Assembly (NCBI GenBank): GCA_946479895.1
Contig: CAMLHT010000262.1
Location: 1-5,351, forward strand
Direction: 5' to 3'
Source: an uncultured Gemmatimonadota bacterium
Lineage (GTDB): Bacteria > Gemmatimonadota > Gemmatimonadetes > Gemmatimonadales > Gemmatimonadaceae
DNA length: 5,351 bases
The notes below the pieces were generated by a model. It saw only the letters and a program-made list of their open reading frames with translations. It did no database searches and was not told the origin of the DNA. A program made the translations under genes and the position numbers. Of the stretch, positions 1 through 5,351 are shown piece after piece; the first letter of the stretch is position 1; every line of letters begins with the position of its first letter.

Positions 1-832
<832 letters not shown>

Positions 833-1579
833 TTACTCGGCTGGTAAAATAGCCGATTTGTGGGACTCGACGCCGTATTCGGCCGCGAGGAGCGCATCCA
901 TGCGGGCGTGCGTCTCGGCCATGATCTCGGTGCGGTGCTCGTAGTTCATGCCCTTCGTCTCGAGCGCGGGAAGGAAGTGGATGTGGACCGTGCCCGAACG
1001 AACCTTGAACGAGTCGCGGCCCATGACTTCGCGGGCGCCGTAGACGACCGTCGGGACGATCGGCGCCTCGGCCGTCACGGCAAGGACGAATGGACCCTTC
1101 TTGAAATGCCGGAGGCGGTAGTCGTGACCGCGGGTGCCCTCGGGAAAGACGACGATGCGCTTCCCGGCGGCCACCGCCGTCGAGGCCTCGCGATACGACT
1201 CGAAGGCCGACTTCCGGTTGTCGCGGTCGATGAAGACCACGCCGGCCGCCTCGGCGCCCCAGCCGAAGACGACGATCTTCCGCAGCTCCTGCTTGGCGAC
1301 GAAGGTGCAGCGCGGCAGCTTCGACGCGATCGCGAAGACGTCGAACCAGCTCACGTGGTTGCAGATGAACACCGCCCCGCCCTCGGGGATGTTCTCCTCA
1401 CCGTGAAAGACCACCTTCACCCCCGCCGCCTTCACGATCGCGCTCGCCCAGTTGCGCATCGCCGTCTCGTAGATCCCGCCCTTGATCACCGGCCGCCGCA
1501 GGAGGCGGGCGATGATCACGAGTGACGCCGAGTAGATCGTCACGAAGAAGACGGCAATTCCCGCGGCCAGAGTTCGCAT
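833..1579 (-). CDS. plsC: 1-acyl-sn-glycerol-3-phosphate acyltransferase (PlsC/LPLAT family)
   Basis: A 248-residue membrane-associated acyltransferase. The family transfers an acyl chain to position 2 of lysophosphatidic acid, giving phosphatidic acid for phospholipid synthesis. A hydrophobic N-terminal segment at about residues 5-26 should anchor it in the inner membrane. The catalytic HX4D motif is NHVSWFD (74-80, His75 and Asp80). FVAKQEL follows at 93-99. The phosphate-binding motif FPEGTRG is at 145-151, and the fourth block APIVPTVVYG is at 172-181. All four family blocks are present in order and the length is typical. The ATG at 1579-1577 overlaps the thiL stop as TGATG, with no clear Shine-Dalgarno, so translation is probably coupled to thiL. 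The 3' end overlaps a small inverted repeat, and eno follows after 39 bases. The acceptor is inferred from the family; a related lysophospholipid or ornithine-lipid acyltransferase is possible. Confidence 0.9.
   Translation of the reverse strand: MRTLAAGIAVFFVTIYSASLVIIARLLRRPVIKGGIYETAMRNWASAIVKAAGVKVVFHGEENIPEGGAVFICNHVSWFDVFAIASKLPRCTFVAKQELRKIVVFGWGAEAAGVVFIDRDNRKSAFESYREASTAVAAGKRIVVFPEGTRGHDYRLRHFKKGPFVLAVTAEAPIVPTVVYGAREVMGRDSFKVRSGTVHIHFLPALETKGMNYEHRTEIMAETHARMDALLAAEYGVESHKSAILPAE
837..856. repeat. Small inverted repeat over the last codons of plsC
   Basis: TCGGCT (837-842) and AGCCGA (851-856) form a perfect 6-bp stem around the 8-base loop GGTAAAAT, in the last codons of plsC just before its stop. 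The loop is locally AT-rich in a GC-rich window. In the direction of transcription the stem is not followed by a run of T, and eno follows at once, so a full terminator is unlikely. It could slow RNA decay or processing between plsC and eno, or be chance. Confidence 0.35.
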
Positions 1580-2490
1580 CAGGTAAGGTGGCTGTGTCCA
1601 GGCAGAACGAAAGCGGGCCTGCCGTTCATCGTGAAGGTGCCGGGCCCGGCTTCGCCGACCGTTCCGATCTCGGTCAGCGGGCAGCCGAGCCGTTCCGAGA
1701 GCGAGGCGGCGTCGAAGCCCGGCGCCGCGACGAGCAACTCGTATTCCTCGCCGCTCCTCATCGCGTCCTCGACCACCACCCCCGGCACCCTCGGCACCTT
1801 CTCGAGCTGGACCGAGTACGAGACTCCACTTGCCGCCGCGAGATGATCGAGCTCGGAGGCGAGCCCGTCAGAGATGTCGATGGCCGCATGCGCCCCATGG
1901 TCGGCGAGGATGCGGGCCTCACGAATCCGCGCCTGAGGCTGGGCGAAGCGCTCCCGATCGGCCGCGGCCGGCTGCTTCCCGGCATTCCAGGCCCGGATCG
2001 CGGCAGCAGGTCCGCCGAGCAGTCCGGTGACGTAGAGCCGGTCGCCCGGCTTCGCGCCGCTCCGCGTGAGCGGCGCGACCGCGTGGCCGAGCACCGTCGT
2101 CGTGATCGAGAGGTCGGTGCCGGCGGAGATGTTCCCGCCGACGATCACCGTCCCCGCCGCTTCGACCGCCTCGCGCACGCCTTCGGCGATGTCGTCGAGC
2201 GAGTCCATCCACTGATCCGGCAGGTCGATCGCGAACAGCAGGCCGATCGGGATCGCCGCCATGGCCGCGATGTCGCTGAGCGCCGCCGTCGCCGCGCGAT
2301 AGCCGACCTCGCGCGCGTCGATCCAGCTCCGGCGGAAATGCACGTCCTCGACGAAGGCATCCACGCTGACCACGAGCCGCTCGCCGCGCGGGACGTCGAG
2401 GATCGCGGCGTCGTCACCGATGCCGCTCGCGAACTTTCCCCACCGCGCGACCATCCGGCGAATGGCGTCGGACTCGGCGCCCTTCCCCAT
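1579..2490 (-). CDS. thiL: Thiamine-monophosphate kinase
   Basis: ThiL phosphorylates thiamine monophosphate to the cofactor thiamine diphosphate with ATP, the last step of thiamine synthesis, in the cytoplasm. From the ATG at 2490-2488 the protein has 303 residues, a normal length. Visible blocks: GIGDDAAIL (23-31), VDAFVEDVHF (43-52), LSDIAAMAA (71-79), VGGN (117-120), LTRSGAKPGDRLYVTG (141-156), AIDISDGL (203-210) and SGEEYELL (246-253), all in the order expected of the AIR synthase-like fold. The E. coli enzyme has GGD where this has GGN; I believe Asn also occurs in the family. The start was chosen because GKGAESDAIRRM aligns with the E. coli N-terminus (GEFSLIARYF). A GTG eight codons upstream (2514-2512) overlaps the nnr stop as GTGA and would give 311 residues. 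The stop overlaps the plsC start. No other thiamine genes are in the window, and no TPP riboswitch is visible upstream. Confidence 0.95.
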   Translation of the reverse strand: MGKGAESDAIRRMVARWGKFASGIGDDAAILDVPRGERLVVSVDAFVEDVHFRRSWIDAREVGYRAATAALSDIAAMAAIPIGLLFAIDLPDQWMDSLDDIAEGVREAVEAAGTVIVGGNISAGTDLSITTTVLGHAVAPLTRSGAKPGDRLYVTGLLGGPAAAIRAWNAGKQPAAADRERFAQPQARIREARILADHGAHAAIDISDGLASELDHLAAASGVSYSVQLEKVPRVPGVVVEDAMRSGEEYELLVAAPGFDAASLSERLGCPLTEIGTVGEAGPGTFTMNGRPAFVLPGHSHLT

Positions 2491-2510
2491 CGCGATGGCG
2501 TCCCGCCTCG

Positions 2511-4022
2511 TCACGACGACACCGCGGGCAGCTCGGCCAGCACGGGATAGCGCGGCGGCGTCTCCGGGATTCGCCACGCGTTCGGAAGGACGGAGAGAAC
2601 GTCCTCGAGCGTCGTGCCGCGCGCATGCGGTCCGGCCAGCTCGGCGGCGCGGCCGTGGATCCACGCGGCGCAGGCGGCGGCGACGAGTGTGTCGTCCATC
2701 TGGGCAAGCAGGGTCCCGGCGATGCCGCAGAGGAGGTCACCGCTCCCGCCTGTGGCCAGCGTCGGCGTGCCGGCGGCGACGACGAGCCGGCGTCCGTCCG
2801 GGTCGCTGATCACCGTCGGCACGCCCTTGAGCAGCACGGTGGCGCCGATCTCGCGCGCGAGCTCGCCGCCAACGTCGAAGCGGCGGTCGAGCACTTCCTT
2901 CGGCGTGACGCCGAGGAGGCGCGCGCATTCGACCGGATGCGGAGTGATCAGCGCCGGGCGTTCTCCGATCAGCTCGCGCAGGGCCGGCAGGTCACCGGCG
3001 AATGCGGTGAGCGCGTCGGCGTCGAGCAGCATCGGGCCGCGATGCCGCGCGGCGGCAGCCTCCACCGCGGCGCGCGCGTCGGCGCCGAGTCCGGGGCCGA
3101 TGACGAGGGCGTCGGCCCAGGTGTCGTGGGGGAGCGGATCGCCCGCCCTGACGTCATGATCCACCAGAGACGCGGGGACGGCGGCGTGGATGGCATCCGC
3201 GACGGATGGATGCACGCGCGCCTTGACCATGCCGATGCCGCTGGCGAGCGCCGCGCGGAGGCCGAGGATGACGGCGCCGGCCATGCCCGGCGCGCCGCCC
3301 TGGATCACGAGCTTCTTCCGCGTGCCCTTGTGAGACTCGGCGGCCACCGGCGGGATGTGGCCGCGTACCCACGCTGCGTCCACGAGCTCGATGCCATCCT
3401 CGGCCGCGGGAAGGAGGCCGATGTCGACCGCCACGATGGTGCCGCAGAGTCCGCGCGAGACGAGGTGGCCGCGCTTGACGGTGCCGAAGGTGACGGTGAG
3501 GTCGGCGGTGATGGCGTCGTTGACGGCGCCGGTCGTGGCGTCCAGCCCCGAGGGGAGGTCGACGGCGACGATGGCGGCGCCGCGGTCGCGCGCGAGGATC
3601 ATGAGGTTTCGCGCATCGGCGATCGCGCCGCGGACCTTGCCGGTGGATCCCGTGCCGAGGAGGGCGTCGACGACCACTCCCTCTCCCGTGTATTCACTCG
3701 CGTCGGCGACGGACGTCTCGGCGAGATCACGCTCGGCGATGCAGTCGGGGGAGCGCGCGCCGTCGGGGGCGAAGACGCTCACCGCGACGCCGGCGTCGGC
3801 GAGCGCGCGGGCGATCACCCAGCCGTCGCCGCCATTGTTCCCCGGCCCCGCGAGAACGAGGGCGCCGCGCTCGAGGCCTTCCGGATAGCGGGCGGTGATC
3901 TCCGCCGCGGCCGCCGCGCCGGCGCGCTGCATCAGCGCTCTCGACGGGACTCCCGCGGCGATGGTCGCCGCGTCGCGCGCTGCCGCCTCAGGTCCGGTGA
4001 CGACGCGAATGAGGGGGCGCAA
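2511..4022 (-). CDS. nnr: Bifunctional NAD(P)HX epimerase / NAD(P)HX dehydratase
   Basis: A metabolite-repair enzyme. The N-terminal domain epimerises R-NAD(P)HX to the S form. The C-terminal domain dehydrates S-NAD(P)HX back to NAD(P)H using a nucleotide, usually ADP in bacteria. The protein has 503 residues, close to E. coli YjeF (about 515). The YjeF_N domain (about 5-215) shows LMQRAG (30-35), AGPGNNGGDGWVIARAL (58-74), VVDALLGTG (117-125) and VAVDLPSGLDATTG (152-165). The kinase-like domain (about 225-495) shows SHKGTRKKLVIQGG (230-243), ALVIGPGLG (305-313), LLDADAL (332-338), LITPHPVE (358-365) and LATGGSGDLLCG (422-433), with the catalytic Asp428. The start is TTG at 4022-4020, directly after the in-frame TGA of the upstream gene. 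No start further upstream is possible, and the next ATG (residue 31) would delete conserved sequence. No strong Shine-Dalgarno is visible, so reinitiation or coupling is likely. Confidence 0.95.
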   Translation of the reverse strand: MRPLIRVVTGPEAAARDAATIAAGVPSRALMQRAGAAAAAEITARYPEGLERGALVLAGPGNNGGDGWVIARALADAGVAVSVFAPDGARSPDCIAERDLAETSVADASEYTGEGVVVDALLGTGSTGKVRGAIADARNLMILARDRGAAIVAVDLPSGLDATTGAVNDAITADLTVTFGTVKRGHLVSRGLCGTIVAVDIGLLPAAEDGIELVDAAWVRGHIPPVAAESHKGTRKKLVIQGGAPGMAGAVILGLRAALASGIGMVKARVHPSVADAIHAAVPASLVDHDVRAGDPLPHDTWADALVIGPGLGADARAAVEAAAARHRGPMLLDADALTAFAGDLPALRELIGERPALITPHPVECARLLGVTPKEVLDRRFDVGGELAREIGATVLLKGVPTVISDPDGRRLVVAAGTPTLATGGSGDLLCGIAGTLLAQMDDTLVAAACAAWIHGRAAELAGPHARGTTLEDVLSVLPNAWRIPETPPRYPVLAELPAVSS

Positions 4023-4412
4023 TCACGATACGGCGTGCGCCCCGCACCACGGATATTCGCGATCGAACGCCTGGTCGAAGTCGAAGACGTCGGCGAATTC
4101 GTCGCGCGTGTCGGTCGGCTGGCTCATGAGGAGCCCGAGGTCGACCAGCGCGAAGACGGCGTCGCCGAGGTCGGCGGTGCTCTTCACGCCCCAGCTCTCG
4201 AGGACGAGGCGGGACATCACGCCGAACCGCTCGAGGGCGAGATCACGGCACGCCAGCGAGAGCTCGCGGCCGGTGATGTGGCGGCGCTCGGGAAGCCGCT
4301 GCTGGCAGAACTCGAGGGCGGACAGCACGAAGAGGTAGGCGCGCTCGTCGAATCGCGACTCGCGCAGCCGTATCCGGTCCATGATGCCGTCTCGAAACGC
4401 CAGCTCAGCCAC
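4023..4412 (-). CDS. Conserved hypothetical protein, Minf_1886 / TIGR04138-like
   Basis: A 129-residue protein of unknown function. Its core matches my memory of the Minf_1886 family (TIGR04138), first noted in Planctomycetes and Verrucomicrobia: RRHITGRELSLACRDLALER (43-62), FGVMSRLVLESWGVKSTADLG (63-83) and the tail DTRDEFADVFDFDQAF (101-116). It is soluble and mostly helical by eye, with no signal peptide or membrane segment. The GTG start at 4412-4410 is well supported by the Shine-Dalgarno GGAGGG nine bases upstream. An open frame continues to 4541, but its extra 43 residues run through the promoter-like and inverted-repeat region and are probably not translated. It heads the five-gene cluster, and its TGA abuts the TTG of nnr in the same frame. 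That suggests coupled expression, not a known shared function. Family assignment is from pattern memory, not a search. Confidence 0.85.
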   Translation of the reverse strand: MAELAFRDGIMDRIRLRESRFDERAYLFVLSALEFCQQRLPERRHITGRELSLACRDLALERFGVMSRLVLESWGVKSTADLGDAVFALVDLGLLMSQPTDTRDEFADVFDFDQAFDREYPWCGAHAVS

Positions 4413-4421
4413 TCCGCCCGA

Positions 4422-4427
4422 CCCTCC
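4422..4427 (-). promoter_or_regulatory. Shine-Dalgarno GGAGGG deciding the GTG start at 4412
   Basis: On the minus strand GGAGGG is followed by a nine-base spacer and then GTG at 4412-4410. It is the only textbook ribosome binding site I could find in the minus-strand cluster. It fixes the start of the 129-residue protein over the longer open frame that begins at 4541. Confidence 0.75.
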
Positions 4428-4442
4428 GTTCAGATGCGAATC

Positions 4443-4465
4443 GCGGCGAGCAGAACGCTCGCCGC
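4443..4465. promoter_or_regulatory. Perfect 9-bp inverted repeat in the leader of the minus-strand cluster
   Basis: GCGGCGAGC (4443-4451) and GCTCGCCGC (4457-4465) are exact reverse complements around the 5-base loop AGAAC. The dyad lies between the putative minus-strand -10 hexamer and the Shine-Dalgarno at 4422-4427. It would form a stable hairpin at or near the 5' end of the operon transcript, or act as a DNA operator. Neither strand shows a following T-run, so a terminator is not favoured. Confidence 0.55.
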
Positions 4466-4471
4466 TGTCTG

Positions 4472-4500
4472 ATAATGCCGGAGTGTACGCCGCGCCACAA
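4472..4500 (-). promoter_or_regulatory. Candidate sigma-70-like promoter for the five-gene cluster
   Basis: On the minus strand TTGTGG (4500-4495) and CATTAT (4477-4472) are separated by exactly 17 bases. They match the consensus at 3/6 and 4/6. Transcription would start near 4465, leaving a leader of roughly 50 bases that contains the 9-bp inverted repeat and the Shine-Dalgarno. The same AT-rich spot reads GATAAT (4471-4476) on the plus strand, five of six to a -10, but I see no matching -35 there. The match is modest, and the promoter rules of this lineage are unknown to me. Confidence 0.35.
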
Positions 4501-4534
4501 CTGGTGAAACCGGGAAGATTGGGGCGGTGGCGCC

Positions 4535-4563
4535 TTGGCATGAAATCGCGGGTGATGTAACCT
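4535..4563 (+). promoter_or_regulatory. Weak candidate promoter for the plus-strand coiled-coil gene
   Basis: TTGGCA (4535-4540) matches a -35 at five of six positions. TAACCT (4558-4563) follows after 17 bases but matches a -10 at only three of six. With a 15-base spacer TGTAAC (4556-4561) would fit better. A start near 4570 would give a leader of about 20 bases before the ATG at 4591. No good Shine-Dalgarno is visible before that ATG. Confidence 0.25.
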
Positions 4564-4590
4564 CAGGGTCCCCTCTCTCGTACGGGCCGC

Positions 4591-5235
4591 ATGCACCAGG
4601 CAGCCAGCATCCCCGCGCCACCCCAGACTCCACAATCGCCCCGCGTCTCCGGCAACGCCATCGGCGAGGCGGTGCGCGAGGCCATCGCGGGCTCCCTCGC
4701 GCCGGTTCGCGCCGAGTTGCAGCAGGAGCTGGCGAAGGCGCGGGCCGAGCGCGACGTGATCCAGGGGCAGCTCGACGGGGCGTCGTCGCGGACGGTGCGT
4801 CGTGAGCTTCAGCGGCAGCTCGACGAGGTGAATCTGCGGATCGAGAAGCTGGAAACCGGAGTGAGCACGCTCGATCGCCAGCTGACGACGAGGGATGGAC
4901 CGCGCTTCGCCGGGACGGTCGCCCCGCCGGCCCTGCCGGCCGCGCAGACACCGTTCGGGCCTGATTTCGATCCGGCGCCGATGGTGGTCATGATCGTGAG
5001 CATCATCTTCATCGGGTTCCCGCTGTCGATCGCGTTCGCGCGGCTCCTGTGGCGCCGGGCGACGCACGCCGCGCCGTCACCGCAGGTCGCGGCGGACACG
5101 ATGCGCCGCTTCGATCGCCTGGAGCAGTCGGTGGACGCGATCGCGATCGAAGTCGAGCGAATTTCCGAGAACCAGCGGTACCTGACCAAGCTGCTGGCGG
5201 AGCCGGGCAAGCGCGAGGCTATCAGCGGCTCGTAA
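4591..5235 (+). CDS. Uncharacterised coiled-coil protein with a single membrane segment
   Basis: A 214-residue protein I cannot assign to a named family. Residues 1-20 are rich in Pro, Gln and Ser. Residues about 25-100 are highly charged and heptad-like (for example RAELQQELAKARAERD, 40-55), a likely coiled coil. An Ala/Pro-rich linker spans about 105-130. A clear hydrophobic segment lies at 131-151 (MVVMIVSIIFIGFPLSIAFA), followed by RLLWRR. A second amphipathic stretch at 171-203 (MRRFDRLEQSVDAIAIEVER, then ISENQRYLTKLLAE) ends the protein. The Arg cluster after the membrane segment suggests a cytoplasmic C-terminus, leaving the side of the coiled coil uncertain. There is no cleavable signal peptide. 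The ATG at 4591 is the first start after an in-frame TAA at 4558. The gene is divergent from the metabolic cluster. The C-terminal pattern recalls hypothetical proteins of Gemmatimonadota, from memory only. A scaffold or envelope role is possible but unproven. Confidence 0.8.
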   Translation: MHQAASIPAPPQTPQSPRVSGNAIGEAVREAIAGSLAPVRAELQQELAKARAERDVIQGQLDGASSRTVRRELQRQLDEVNLRIEKLETGVSTLDRQLTTRDGPRFAGTVAPPALPAAQTPFGPDFDPAPMVVMIVSIIFIGFPLSIAFARLLWRRATHAAPSPQVAADTMRRFDRLEQSVDAIAIEVERISENQRYLTKLLAEPGKREAISGS

Positions 5236-5257
5236 GGTCTCGGGCGGCTTCGGGTTG

Positions 5258-5281
5258 GCCAGCGCCCGGTCGGACGCTGGC
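5258..5281. terminator. Possible bidirectional hairpin between convergent gene ends
   Basis: GCCAGCG (5258-5264) and CGCTGGC (5275-5281) form a perfect 7-bp stem around a 10-base loop, 22 bases after the stop of the coiled-coil gene. If the partial minus-strand frame ending at 5305 is real, the hairpin sits between two convergent stops, where a shared terminator would be expected. Neither side has a run of T, so it is not a canonical intrinsic terminator. Confidence 0.3.
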
Positions 5282-5304
5282 AGTCCCGCTCGAGGGCTAC
5301 GCGC

Positions 5305-5351
5305 TTAGACGCCGCGAGCCTCGCGGTCGCGGAATCCGAGCCCCAGCAGGT
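5305..5351 (-). CDS. Possible C-terminal end of a convergent gene, cut by the window edge
   Basis: Reading leftward from the right edge, the minus strand gives LLGLGFRDREARGV and then TAA (5307-5305). Twelve of the 14 codons end in G or C, as in the real genes here, and the composition looks protein-like. Its stop lies 69 bases from the stop of the plus-strand gene, with a hairpin between them. Fourteen codons are too few for a family assignment, and in GC-rich DNA such an open stretch can be chance. Confidence 0.3.
   Translation of the reverse strand, partial: LLGLGFRDREARGV

Noticed and set aside
846..874. Internal promoter for eno around TATTTT (851-846, minus strand)
   Set aside because: The AT-rich hexamer matches a -10 at four of six, but no -35-like hexamer lies at suitable spacing, and the A/T run is explained by the last codons of plsC.
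860..1525. A 221-codon open frame on the plus strand
   Set aside because: It is antisense to plsC, which has all four acyltransferase blocks on the other strand. It is a low-complexity shadow frame.
1522..2550. A 342-codon open frame on the plus strand
   Set aside because: It is antisense to thiL, which is unambiguous. The composition is dominated by Arg, Asp and Gly with no motif.
4443..4465. Intrinsic terminator in the divergent region
   Set aside because: The stem is strong, but no T-run follows on either strand and no gene ends there, so a leader hairpin or operator fits better.
2625..4472. A 615-codon open frame on the plus strand
   Set aside because: It lies antisense to nnr and the 129-residue gene, whose minus-strand products carry clear family motifs. 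Its translation is Arg/Gly/Asp/Val-rich with no recognisable domain, as expected for a shadow frame in GC-rich DNA.
4413..4541. N-terminal extension of the 129-residue protein to an ATG at 4541
   Set aside because: The extra 43 residues are not protein-like. They cross the inverted repeat and candidate promoter, and the GTG at 4412 has a strong Shine-Dalgarno at good spacing.
4405..5067. A 220-codon minus-strand frame opposite the coiled-coil gene
   Set aside because: Its translation is Arg/Pro-rich with no domain. The plus-strand frame has a clear coiled coil, a membrane segment and sensible codon use.

Overview
This is a GC-rich bacterial chromosomal window. Five tightly packed minus-strand genes fill most of it. 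A 178-base divergent intergenic region separates them from one plus-strand gene, and a possible gene end lies at the right edge. It looks like ordinary chromosomal DNA, not a mobile or defence region: there is no transposase, integrase, CRISPR array, tRNA or rRNA.

In order of transcription, reading right to left, the minus-strand cluster is: a 129-residue protein resembling the uncharacterised Minf_1886/TIGR04138 family (4412-4023); a bifunctional NAD(P)HX epimerase/dehydratase, nnr (4022-2511); thiamine-monophosphate kinase, thiL (2490-1579); a 1-acylglycerol-3-phosphate acyltransferase, plsC (1579-833); and enolase, eno (793 to the left edge, where its last third is cut off). The joins are very tight. 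A stop codon directly abuts a TTG start at the first, there is a 20-base gap (or a GTGA overlap) at the second, a TGATG overlap at the third, and 39 bases at the fourth. A single operon driven from the divergent region near 4470-4500 is therefore the simplest reading. The themes are metabolite repair (Nnr), cofactor synthesis (ThiL), phospholipid synthesis (PlsC) and glycolysis (Eno). They do not form one pathway.

The divergent region 4413-4590 holds a strong Shine-Dalgarno for the 129-residue protein, a perfect 9-bp inverted repeat, and weak promoter-like hexamers on both strands. The plus-strand gene (4591-5235) encodes an unrecognised 214-residue protein with a coiled coil, one membrane segment and a short C-terminal amphipathic helix. 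Beyond it lie an imperfect hairpin and what may be the last 14 codons of a convergent minus-strand gene.

The likely source is a member of Gemmatimonadota or a related GC-rich soil phylum such as Acidobacteriota. This is inferred from the high GC, the GTG/TTG starts, the Minf_1886-type protein and the style of the coiled-coil protein. It was not tested by alignment. I see no convincing new system. The points most worth a second look are the CCTCC-type tandem repeat occupying the spot where eno should have its ribosome binding site, the same-frame stop/start junction before nnr, and the two uncharacterised proteins that face each other across the divergent region.
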